Below, in pieces: positions 1 through 6,495 of a DNA stretch of 8,861 nucleotides. The translations under genes and the position numbers were made by a program. Position 1 is the stretch's first letter. Every line of letters begins with the position of its first letter. The notes under the pieces were generated by a model. It was not told the origin of the DNA. It worked only from the letters and a program-made list of their open reading frames with translations, and did no database searches. This DNA is from Rhizobacter sp. (GTDB taxonomy: Bacteria > Pseudomonadota > Gammaproteobacteria > Burkholderiales > Burkholderiaceae_C), in contig JANXVK010000237.1 of the NCBI GenBank assembly GCA_025351675.1, forward strand, positions 1 to 8,861, read 5' to 3'.

Positions 1-2
1 AG

Positions 3-755
3 TTCGAGCACGCCACCGGCTACAAGCAGACCGACAACATGCGGACCTATGACTCGCGCACGTACGAGGGCGCGTACCTCGCCGGCGTGATCGCGGGCGG
101 CATGACCAAGACGAACACCATTGGCGTGGTCGGCTCGATTCCGATCCCGGAAGTTATCCGCAACATCAACAGCTTCACCCTCGGCGCGCAGTCGGTGAAC
201 CCGAAGGTCAAGACCAAGGTGGTCTGGGTCAACGAATGGTTCAACCCGCCGAAAGAGACCGAAGCCGCGCAGTCGTTGCTGAACGGCGGCGCCGACGTGC
301 TGATGCAGAACACCGACTCGTCGGCTGTGCTGCAAACCGCCGAGAAGGCCGGCAAGATGGCCTTCGGCTGGGACAGCGACATGACCGCCTACGCCCCCAA
401 GGCGCACCTCGCCTCGGCGATCATCAACTGGGCGCCGTACTACATCAAGGCCACCAAGGACGCGCTCGACGGCACCTGGAAGGGCAATGAAGGCGCGTGG
501 TGGGGTGTAAAGGAAGGTGCGATCGACATCATCTCGATCTCCGACAAGGTGCCGGCCGAACTGAAGGCCAAGGTCGAGACCGTCAAGGCCGGGCTGAAGG
601 ACGGCAGCTTCGTGATCTGGAAGGGTCCGATCGTCGGCTCCGACGGCAAGGAAGTGCTGGCCAAGGACGCGGTCGCCGACGACAAGTTCCTCGGCGGCGT
701 GAAGTTCTACGTCAAGGGCGTCGAAGGCAAGGTGCCGGGCGACGACAAGAAGTAA
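3..755 (+). CDS. BMP/PnrA-family ABC transporter solute-binding protein (5'-truncated)
   Basis: This is the C-terminal 250 residues of a periplasmic binding protein of the BMP (basic membrane protein, PnrA-like) family. The reading frame is open from the window edge, so the signal peptide or lipobox lies outside. Visible family features are the YEGAYLAGVIAG segment near the start of the fragment, a GVVGSIPIPEV strand, the GGADVLMQNTDSSAVLQ segment, and a GWDSDM motif where PnrA proteins have an Asp-rich ligand loop. Members of the family bind purine nucleosides or bases for import by an ABC transporter. The nearby deaminase at 1494 makes a purine ligand plausible, but that is inference. Transport ATPase and permease genes would be expected to the left. 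The gene ends in TAA 20 bases before a strong terminator. Family is confident; ligand is not. Confidence 0.9.
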   Translation, partial: FEHATGYKQTDNMRTYDSRTYEGAYLAGVIAGGMTKTNTIGVVGSIPIPEVIRNINSFTLGAQSVNPKVKTKVVWVNEWFNPPKETEAAQSLLNGGADVLMQNTDSSAVLQTAEKAGKMAFGWDSDMTAYAPKAHLASAIINWAPYYIKATKDALDGTWKGNEGAWWGVKEGAIDIISISDKVPAELKAKVETVKAGLKDGSFVIWKGPIVGSDGKEVLAKDAVADDKFLGGVKFYVKGVEGKVPGDDKK

Positions 756-775
756 GCCGTCCCGTCGGCCCACAG

Positions 776-811
776 AAAACGCCGCCCGGGTTTGCGCCCG
801 GGCGGCGTTTT
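776..811. terminator. Bidirectional rho-independent terminator between convergent genes
   Basis: A 15-bp perfect stem (776-790 with 797-811) has a six-base loop (791-796). Its core is very GC-rich (CGCCGCCCGGG), with an A run on the left and a T run on the right. It therefore has a U-tract for transcripts from either side and can stop both the solute-binding protein gene on the plus strand and the rlpA-like gene on the minus strand. Confidence 0.9.
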
Positions 812-820
812 TCATGGTGT

Positions 821-838
821 GGCCGGCTCGTGCCGGCC
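821..838. repeat. GC-rich inverted repeat downstream of the RlpA gene
   Basis: A perfect 7-bp inverted repeat GGCCGGC / GCCGGCC (821-827 and 832-838) has a four-base loop. It lies 18 bases past the stop of the minus-strand rlpA-like gene and just before the bidirectional terminator. It has no T-tract of its own. It may stabilise the 3' end or act as a pause hairpin. Confidence 0.5.
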
Positions 839-856
839 GACTTCGGCGCGTGCCGG

Positions 857-1351
857 TCAGGCCTTCTTGCTCTTGTGGGCCTCTGTGCCCGACCTGCCCT
901 TGCCGACGACTTCGAGCTTGGCTTCGATCACGCCCGACTTCACCATGTGCAGCTTCTTGGCGGCGGCCAGCGACAGGTCGCCGACCAAGCCCGGCGTGGT
1001 CGGGCCGCGGTCGTTGACGCGCACAACGACGCTGCGCTTGTTCTTCGGGTTGGTGACCTTCACCAGCGTGCCGAACGGCAAGGTCTTGTGCGCCATCGTC
1101 AGCGCGTTCGGGTTGAAGCGCTCGCCGTTGGCGGTCATGCGGCCGGCGAACTTGCGGCCGTAGTAGGCGACCTTGCCGTCACCGGCTTCGGTGCTGGCGG
1201 CGACCGCGGCCGGAGCCGATGCCGGGGCTGGCGCGGGTGTCGGCGCCGCGGAGGGGATGGCGGCTGGTGCCGAAGCCTGCTGCGCGTGCGTCAGCGAGGT
1301 CGAGGCGAACAAGAGGGCGGCCCCTGCGGCGACGACGAGACGAACGGGCAT
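857..1351 (-). CDS. RlpA-like septal ring lytic transglycosylase-type protein (DPBB domain)
   Basis: 164 residues. An N-terminal signal peptide (about 1-23) ends in THA before QQ, and no lipobox Cys is seen. An Ala/Pro-rich linker spans about 24-56, and a single double-psi beta-barrel domain runs from about 57 to 153. Family motifs present are AYYG, TANGERFN, MAHKTLPFGT, VRVNDRGP and DLS. E77, H88 and D114 align with the conserved acidic/His residues of RlpA glycan-strand hydrolases that cut peptidoglycan lacking stem peptides. The SPOR domain of E. coli RlpA is absent, so septal targeting by denuded glycans is not expected from this protein alone. The start is supported by AGGAG about 7 bases upstream. 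It is convergent with the binding-protein gene and divergent from the deaminase gene, so it is probably transcribed alone. Domain call is firm; actual lytic activity is inference. Confidence 0.88.
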   Translation of the reverse strand: MPVRLVVAAGAALLFASTSLTHAQQASAPAAIPSAAPTPAPAPASAPAAVAASTEAGDGKVAYYGRKFAGRMTANGERFNPNALTMAHKTLPFGTLVKVTNPKNKRSVVVRVNDRGPTTPGLVGDLSLAAAKKLHMVKSGVIEAKLEVVGKGRSGTEAHKSKKA

Positions 1352-1364
1352 GGATCACTCCTGA

Positions 1365-2537
<1,173 letters not shown>

Positions 2538-2588
2538 GTTCCCGGCACCTATCATCGGTGCGATCGTCATCTACACCCACGGCTACCG

Positions 2589-3350
2589 ATGCTTGAACTT
2601 CTGACCGATCCGCAAGCCTGGATCGCACTGGCAACGCTGACCGCGCTCGAGCTCGTTCTGGGCATCGACAACATCGTCTTCATTTCCATCCTCGTCGACA
2701 AGCTGCCCCCGGCGCAGCGCGAGCGCGCTCGAAGCATCGGCCTGTTCATGGCGATGTTCATGCGCATCGGGCTGCTGCTGGTGCTGTCGTGGATCATCGG
2801 CCTGGTGGCGCCGCTGTTCACCGTGCTTGGCCAAGAGATATCGGGCCGCGACCTGATCCTGATCGCCGGTGGCCTGTTTCTGATCTACAAATCGACCGTT
2901 GAGATCCACCAGTCGCTCGAAGGCGAAGAGGGCCATGCGTCGAGTGCGGTGAAGGCAACGTTCACCGCGGTGATCCTGCAGATCATGGTGATCGACATGG
3001 TGTTCTCGCTCGACTCGATCATCACCGCGGTCGGCATGGTCGATCAGGTCGAGGTGATGGTCGCGGCGGTGATCCTGTCGGTCGGCCTGATGATGCTGTT
3101 CGCTGGTGCGATCGGGCGCTTCGTCTCGAACCACCCGACGATCAAGGTCTTGGCGCTGTCGTTCCTGGTCGTGATCGGCGTCGTGCTGATCGCCGAAGGC
3201 TTCGGCCAGCACGTGCCGAAGGGCTACGTCTACTTCGCGATGGCGTTCTCGGTCGCGGTCGAGATGCTCAACATCCGGATGCGCAGGCGCTCGAAGAAGC
3301 CGGTCGAGCTGCACGCTGACTACGCGGCGAGCGACAAGCCGGCGGTCTGA
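2589..3350 (+). CDS. TerC-family integral membrane protein
   Basis: 253 residues with about seven predicted membrane segments (roughly 10-35, 50-72, 86-104, 122-145, 154-177, 186-206, 212-230) and a basic, charged tail. Conserved acidic membrane residues typical of TerC proteins are present: E21 and D27-N28 in ELVLGIDNIVF, and D136 and D142 in IDMVFSLDSI. The family is linked to metal-ion (notably manganese) export and tellurium resistance. The closest E. coli relatives in style are YgdQ and the membrane half of YoaE, whose substrates are not settled, so no symbol is assigned. It starts 51 bases after the deaminase stop on the same strand. The gap contains a good -10-like TATCAT at 2550-2555 but no -35 at proper spacing, so co-transcription and an own promoter are both open. 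No clear Shine-Dalgarno is seen. Confidence 0.88.
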   Translation: MLELLTDPQAWIALATLTALELVLGIDNIVFISILVDKLPPAQRERARSIGLFMAMFMRIGLLLVLSWIIGLVAPLFTVLGQEISGRDLILIAGGLFLIYKSTVEIHQSLEGEEGHASSAVKATFTAVILQIMVIDMVFSLDSIITAVGMVDQVEVMVAAVILSVGLMMLFAGAIGRFVSNHPTIKVLALSFLVVIGVVLIAEGFGQHVPKGYVYFAMAFSVAVEMLNIRMRRRSKKPVELHADYAASDKPAV

Positions 3351-3370
3351 GGCGCCTCAGCGCACGCACC

Positions 3371-3718
3371 TCATTGCAGGCGCTTCGGCCCCGGGACCTG
3401 AAAGCGGCCAGGCGTCGCCACCGCGACCGACCCGCCGCAGGCGCAATCGTGCGCGGCCTGCACCGTGCACTCGCTCATCGCCTGCCAGCGGCCACGCAGC
3501 CCGCGCACGACCTGCCGGAATCCGAGCGACAGCATCGGGTGGTCCATCAGAAGCGCGAGGTTTTCGCTGATCTTCACGCCCATGCGCAGCCGCTGCGCGG
3601 GGTCGAGTTCAGCCTGCAGGGCCTGGCTGTAGCCGGTCATCAGCGCCAGCGTGCCGGCGAGCACCGCTTCGATGCAGGGCAACTCGTGTTCTTCGGTGTT
3701 CGGGGTCAGCTCGGCCAT
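3371..3718 (-). CDS. Conserved-looking hypothetical protein with C-terminal cysteines, possible Fur target
   Basis: 115 residues, cytosolic-looking, with no signal peptide or membrane segment. I do not recognise a named family. The N-terminal two thirds (about 12-80) look like a helical domain with segments such as AGTLALMTGYSQAL and MGVKISENLALLM. The C-terminal part has C84, C92 and C94 (C-X7-C-X-C) and a further Cys at 15, so metal or cluster binding is conceivable but unproven. The start is supported by GGAGAG a few bases upstream of the ATG. The gene is convergent with terC (20-base gap) and divergent from the queE block. Its upstream region carries two overlapping Fur-box-like sequences (3745-3769), which suggests iron-responsive expression. 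That this is a real gene is likely from codon-like GC use, the good ribosome binding site and tight packing. Confidence 0.7.
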   Translation of the reverse strand: MAELTPNTEEHELPCIEAVLAGTLALMTGYSQALQAELDPAQRLRMGVKISENLALLMDHPMLSLGFRQVVRGLRGRWQAMSECTVQAAHDCACGGSVAVATPGRFQVPGPKRLQ

Positions 3719-3744
3719 GGGGCTCTCCGTTCGTCAGGCGGCAA

Positions 3745-3769
3745 ACTAATGCAAATGAGAAGCAGTCGC
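3745..3769. promoter_or_regulatory. Two overlapping Fur-box-like operators
   Basis: Against the 19-base Fur consensus GATAATGATAATCATTATC, the stretch 3751-3769 matches at 12 of 19 positions and 3745-3763 at 11 of 19. The two are offset by six bases, the spacing seen in tandem Fur hexamer arrays. The site lies 26-50 bases upstream of the ATG of the minus-strand 115-residue gene. A TTGCGA at its edge on the minus strand could be a -35 element, with TAGTTT 17 bases on as a poor -10. The site also lies about 30 bases upstream of the putative -10 of the queE block. Counts were made by eye. Confidence 0.45.
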
Positions 3770-3794
3770 AAGTAATCGCTTGCTCCCGAGGGTC

Positions 3795-3803
3795 TGCGAC
3801 AAT
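3795..3803 (+). promoter_or_regulatory. Possible extended -10 promoter for the queE block
   Basis: TGC followed by GACAAT matches an extended -10 (TGn plus four of six consensus bases). No convincing -35 is seen at 16-18 bases upstream, as is common for extended -10 promoters. Transcription would begin near 3809-3811, directly at the foot of the hairpin at 3809-3837. Confidence 0.35.
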
Positions 3804-3808
3804 CGCAC

Positions 3809-3837
3809 ACCGCCGCCCGCGTGCCCCCGCCGGCGGT
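3809..3837 (+). promoter_or_regulatory. 5' leader hairpin before queE
   Basis: A 7-bp perfect stem ACCGCCG / CGGCGGT (3809-3815 with 3831-3837) encloses a 15-base C-rich loop and is followed by a short TT. If the promoter at 3795-3803 is used, the hairpin sits at the extreme 5' end of the transcript. It could protect the mRNA or be part of an attenuator with the leader ORF. The T-run is too short for a strong terminator. Confidence 0.35.
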
Positions 3838-3874
3838 TTGCGTTCTCCAATCCGGGGCCATGTAGAGGAACACC

Positions 3875-3964
3875 ATGTTCAAAAACCTCGCCCGCGCCAG
3901 CGTTTCGCTGGGCGCGACGCTTGGCGCTGTCACCGGTCACCGCTCCGACAGGAGCTTGCGATGA
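3875..3964 (+). CDS. 29-codon leader ORF translationally coupled to queE
   Basis: A small ORF beginning MFKNLARASVS and ending RSDRSLR has a strong Shine-Dalgarno (AGAGGA, five bases before the ATG). Its TGA stop overlaps the queE ATG as ATGA, the classic arrangement for translational coupling. The first half resembles the start of an export signal (basic, then a mildly hydrophobic stretch SVSLGATLGAV). The second half is basic and polar, so it may be a leader peptide or the remnant start of a lost secreted-protein gene whose ribosome binding site was kept. No run of one codon suggesting amino-acid attenuation is seen. Function is unknown. Confidence 0.4.
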   Translation: MFKNLARASVSLGATLGAVTGHRSDRSLR

Positions 3965-4596
3965 CCTACAGCGTGAAAGAAATTTTCTACACCTTGCAAG
4001 GCGAAGGCATCAACGCCGGTCGACCGGCGGTGTTCTGCCGCTTCGCGGGTTGCAACCTCTGGTCGGGTCGCGAGACCGACCGCGAGACCGCGGTCTGCCG
4101 TTTCTGCGATACCGATTTCGTTGGCACCGATGGCACGCTGGGCGGCAAGTTCGAGTCGGCGGCCCGGCTCGCGGCGTCGATCGACTCCTGTTGGCCGCAA
4201 TCGGGCCAAGGCCGGCGGCTCGTCGTGCTGACGGGCGGCGAGCCGCTGCTTCAGGTCGACAGCGCGCTCGTCGAGGCGCTGCACGCGCATGGTTTCGAGA
4301 TCGCGGTCGAGACCAACGGCACGGTCGAGCCGCCGCCGGGGTTGGACTGGATCTGCGTCAGCCCGAAGGTCGGCGCGACACTGAAGCTGCGCCACGGGCA
4401 CGAGCTCAAAGTGGTCGTGCCCCAGGCAGGGCAGGATCTCGATGCGCTCGCCGGGCTGGCCTTCGATCACTTCCTGCTGCAGCCGATGGATGGCCCGCTG
4501 GTGCGCGAGAACACGCAACACGCGATCAAAGCCTGCCTCGCCGACCCGCGCTGGCGGCTCAGCGTGCAGACGCACAAGACGATCGGCATCCGATGA
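3961..4596 (+). CDS. queE: 7-carboxy-7-deazaguanine synthase (radical SAM), queuosine pathway
   Basis: 211 residues. QueE converts 6-carboxy-5,6,7,8-tetrahydropterin to 7-carboxy-7-deazaguanine using S-adenosylmethionine and a [4Fe-4S] cluster, in the cytosolic route to preQ0 and tRNA queuosine. The N-terminus has the QueE signature YTLQGEG (10-16). The cluster motif is the variant C31-X14-C46-X2-C49 known from Burkholderia QueE, instead of the usual CX3CX2C. GGEP (92-95) is the SAM-binding motif of the superfamily, and TNGT follows downstream. The ATG at 3961 is chosen because AGGAG lies seven bases upstream and MTYSVKEIFYTLQGEG is the normal QueE beginning; upstream in-frame TTG extension residues look non-coding. 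The start overlaps the stop of the 29-codon ORF. queD follows 85 bases downstream on the same strand, supporting an operon. Confidence 0.95.
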   Translation: MTYSVKEIFYTLQGEGINAGRPAVFCRFAGCNLWSGRETDRETAVCRFCDTDFVGTDGTLGGKFESAARLAASIDSCWPQSGQGRRLVVLTGGEPLLQVDSALVEALHAHGFEIAVETNGTVEPPPGLDWICVSPKVGATLKLRHGHELKVVVPQAGQDLDALAGLAFDHFLLQPMDGPLVRENTQHAIKACLADPRWRLSVQTHKTIGIR

Positions 4597-4681
4597 GTTC
4601 GCCGGGCCGCCGAGGACGACGAAGAGGCCCCCTCGTGGCCCTCAGCGAATGCCGCGTAGTGCGCAGCACGAAGGTGCGCCT

Positions 4682-5047
4682 GTGACCTACGAACTCACCC
4701 AGCGATTCTTCTTCGAGGCGGCTCACACGCTGCGGCGCGAACACGAAGCCGACGCGAGCCGGCGCATCCACGGCCACACCTACCGCGCCAAGGTCACGGT
4801 CGGTGGCGTGCCGGACCCGCGCTCCGGCATGGTCGTCGACCTCGCGTCGCTGCGCGAGGCGATCGAACAGGTCAGGGGACAACTCGACCACCGCCTGCTC
4901 GACGATGTCGAGGGTCTTGGCGCGGCGACGCTCGAGAACCTCTGCCGCTTCATCCACGACCAAGTGAAAGCGCCCGACTGGCGCGTGGTGAGCGTCGAAG
5001 TCGGGCGCGAGGCGAGCGGGGATTCGTGCTGCTTGAAGGTTGAGTGA
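4682..5047 (+). CDS. queD: QueD-like 6-carboxytetrahydropterin synthase (PTPS/COG0720 family), catalytic Cys replaced by Ser
   Basis: 121 residues, the usual QueD length. QueD turns 7,8-dihydroneopterin triphosphate into 6-carboxytetrahydropterin, the precursor of the QueE substrate. Zinc ligands are H15 (FEAAH), H30 and H32 (IHGHTY). The Asp-His dyad is D69-H70 (LDHRLLDD), and E110 aligns with the substrate-binding Glu of E. coli QueD. The E. coli catalytic Cys27, four residues before the first His of HGH, aligns with S26 here (sequence ASRRIHGH), and no Cys lies nearby. Other COG0720 subfamilies also vary at this position, so the enzyme may be a distinct subtype. A GTG start is chosen: GAAGG lies seven bases upstream and the product then begins VTYELTQRFFFEAAH. 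An ATG 33 bases earlier lacks a ribosome binding site. Adjacent queE supports the pathway. Confidence 0.87.
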   Translation: MTYELTQRFFFEAAHTLRREHEADASRRIHGHTYRAKVTVGGVPDPRSGMVVDLASLREAIEQVRGQLDHRLLDDVEGLGAATLENLCRFIHDQVKAPDWRVVSVEVGREASGDSCCLKVE

Positions 5048-5059
5048 GCGTTGCGTGAA

Positions 5060-5094
5060 GGCCGAGGGCTGAGCCTCTCGGCCTCGTCGAGGCC
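5060..5094. terminator. Paired, mutually exclusive hairpins between convergent queD and PEP-CTERM gene
   Basis: A 9-bp stem (5060-5068 with 5075-5083, one G-T pair, six-base loop) overlaps a second perfect stem GGCCTC / GAGGCC (5080-5085 with 5089-5094, three-base loop). They share bases 5080-5083, so only one can form at a time. Both lie in the 49-base gap between convergent genes. Neither is followed by a T-tract, so intrinsic termination is only a possibility. Confidence 0.4.
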
Positions 5095-5096
5095 GA

Positions 5097-5792
5097 TCAG
5101 GCGTTCTTGCGGCGCCTCGCGACGAACGCGAGTGCGCCCAGCCCGGCCAGCATCAGCGCGTAGGTTCCAGGTTCCGGCACGGCCGTGACCGGTACTCCGG
5201 CCGTGAAGCCGTACCAGTTCTCGGCCACCGGATTCGTCCAGCTGATCGACGTGAAGCTGCCGGTGAACTGGACCACGCCGTTGCCCTCATTGCCGTAGAC
5301 GACGTTGCCGATCGAGGTGATCGAGCTGCCGGCGTATTCGTTGGTCGGGCCGCCCGCCTGAATCGTGAAGGCCTGGTTGAATGCGAACTGGGCCTGGATG
5401 CCCCCTTGGCCCAAGCTCCAGATCGCGATGACCGGATTCAGCACAGCCTGCGAGAAGGTGATCGTGTTCGTGGCGGTGGCCGTGCCGCCGATGATCCGCA
5501 GGATGCCGTCGGTACTGGCCGGCGCGTTTCCGATCGTCCCGCCGTTGAAGGTGCCGGCCGGGCCGTAGCTCGGGTAGTTCGGCACCAACTGCTGAATCTC
5601 GCCGGTGTAGCTCGCGGTGACGCCCACTGCGGCGAAGGTGGCCGTTGCCGCGCCGGTCGTGTTGCCGACGACGACATTGCTCCACGACGCCCAGTCGATC
5701 GTGTCGGCCCGTGCCGGCAGCGCGGCCGACATCGAACCGAGCGCGACCAGTGTTGCGAGGGCGGTCTGCTTCAGGGTGGGCATCTTGGACAT
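5097..5792 (-). CDS. PEP-CTERM sorting domain protein, exported
   Basis: 231 residues. An N-terminal signal peptide (about 1-29, MSKMPTLKQTALATLVALG with ALPARA before the cleavage site) leads into a Gly/Thr/Ala/Asn-rich, probably all-beta middle of about 170 residues with no catalytic motif I recognise. The C-terminus is a textbook PEP-CTERM signal: VPEPG at 205-209, a hydrophobic helix (YALMLAGLGALAFVA), then RRRKNA. Such proteins are cut by an exosortase (EpsH/XrtA type) encoded elsewhere and are typically tied to exopolysaccharide or biofilm matrix. The start at 5792 is chosen for GGAG five to eight bases upstream; a longer reading would begin at TTG and put a C tract in the coding region. 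It lies 97 bases downstream of the GNAT gene on the same strand. The surface function is unknown. Confidence 0.88.
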   Translation of the reverse strand: MSKMPTLKQTALATLVALGSMSAALPARADTIDWASWSNVVVGNTTGAATATFAAVGVTASYTGEIQQLVPNYPSYGPAGTFNGGTIGNAPASTDGILRIIGGTATATNTITFSQAVLNPVIAIWSLGQGGIQAQFAFNQAFTIQAGGPTNEYAGSSITSIGNVVYGNEGNGVVQFTGSFTSISWTNPVAENWYGFTAGVPVTAVPEPGTYALMLAGLGALAFVARRRKNA

Positions 5793-5809
5793 GGCATCTC
5801 CGATCGGCT

Positions 5810-5819
5810 GGGGGGGGGG
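5810..5819 (-). repeat. Ten-base G/C homopolymer upstream of the PEP-CTERM gene
   Basis: Ten consecutive G on the plus strand (C on the coding strand) lie 18-27 bases before the chosen ATG and just upstream of the Shine-Dalgarno. Tracts of this length are slippage-prone. A second run of seven G lies at 5880-5886, just past the stop of the upstream acetyltransferase gene. Confidence 0.75.
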
Positions 5820-5889
5820 CGAGAACTCGCGTGCGTGAGCGTGCGCCTTGACCCCCATGCCGGACCATCCCGCGTTCAAGGGGGGGCGC

Positions 5890-6495
5890 TCAGCCTGCGC
5901 GCCACGACGCCGGCTCGACGAACCCCTTGTTCAGCAGCGCCACCAGCCGGTGGACGCGCCACAGGCCGTCGATGAACAGGTAGTCGGGGCAGACGCCCTC
6001 GTCGTGGAAATTCAGGCGCTTCAACACCTCGGCGCTGCGCCAGTTCTCGGTCCGGTAGGCGGCCTGGATGCGGTGCAGGTTGACGCGCGGCGAGAACAGC
6101 TCGCCGATCGTGCAGCGCAACGCCTCGGTCATCACCGCCTGGCCCTCGTACTGCTGGTCGAGCGCGTAGCCCAAGTTGCAGCTCTGGAACGCGCTGCGCA
6201 CGATGTTCGAGAAATTGATGCTGCCGATCACGCGGCTCGCGTCGCCGATCGGTTGCAGCAGGTAGCGAAACCCGATGCCGGCGGCGAACGCGGCGGCCGC
6301 GTCGTGCAACCGGCGCGCCTGCACGGCCTCGGTGAAGAAGCCGGCCTCGGTCGGCGGATCCCAAGGGGCGAGGTGGGCACGGTTGCGCTCGTGGAAGTCG
6401 AGCAGCGCGGCGGCCAGCGACTCGTCGGCGGCGACGAGTCGCAGCCGCGCCGTCAGCAGCAGCGGGGTCGCGACGACCGGGCCGGGCTTTTCCAT
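5890..6495 (-). CDS. RimJ-like GNAT-family N-acetyltransferase
   Basis: 201 residues from the ATG at 6495. This is a GNAT fold of the RimJ/RimL type, which transfers acetyl from acetyl-CoA to protein N-terminal amines. RimJ-like marks in order are HLAPWDPP (near 42), FFTEA, GFRYLLQP, a GSINFSNIVRSAFQSCNLGYALD stretch, the acetyl-CoA loop QYEGQAVMTEAL (Q-x-x-G-x-A), HRIQAAYRTENWRS with EVLKRLNF, and the C-terminal DYLFIDGLWRVH. E. coli RimJ (194 residues) acetylates ribosomal protein S5; whether this one has the same target is unknown, so no symbol is given. The ATG overlaps the TGA of the upstream dioxygenase by one base (TGATG), implying translational coupling. A TTG one codon earlier is a possible but less likely start. 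Confidence 0.88.
   Translation of the reverse strand: MEKPGPVVATPLLLTARLRLVAADESLAAALLDFHERNRAHLAPWDPPTEAGFFTEAVQARRLHDAAAAFAAGIGFRYLLQPIGDASRVIGSINFSNIVRSAFQSCNLGYALDQQYEGQAVMTEALRCTIGELFSPRVNLHRIQAAYRTENWRSAEVLKRLNFHDEGVCPDYLFIDGLWRVHRLVALLNKGFVEPASWRAG

Noticed and set aside
2538..2588. yybP-ykoY manganese riboswitch upstream of terC
   Set aside because: Such riboswitches often precede terC genes, but the gap is only 51 bases and shows just a five-base hairpin.
2583..3314. 243-codon minus-strand ORF opposite the TerC gene
   Set aside because: Composition is dominated by Asp, His, Arg and Gln, the usual antisense image of a hydrophobic membrane protein. No domain is recognisable.
3838..3960. 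Longer QueE start at an upstream TTG
   Set aside because: The added residues look non-coding, while the ATG at 3961 has AGGAG at good spacing and gives the normal QueE N-terminus.
3804..3960. preQ1 riboswitch before queE
   Set aside because: The leader has a single GC-rich hairpin and an ORF, with no A-rich tail or pseudoknot pattern of preQ1 aptamers that I can see.
4597..4681. Internal terminator or repeat between queE and queD
   Set aside because: Only short imperfect GC pairings and a GTGCGC direct repeat are present. Nothing has enough stem or T-tract to call.
5793..5879. Longer PEP-CTERM protein start at TTG near 5879
   Set aside because: It would place 29 residues before a normal signal peptide and put the C tract in frame. 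The ATG at 5792 has a proper ribosome site.
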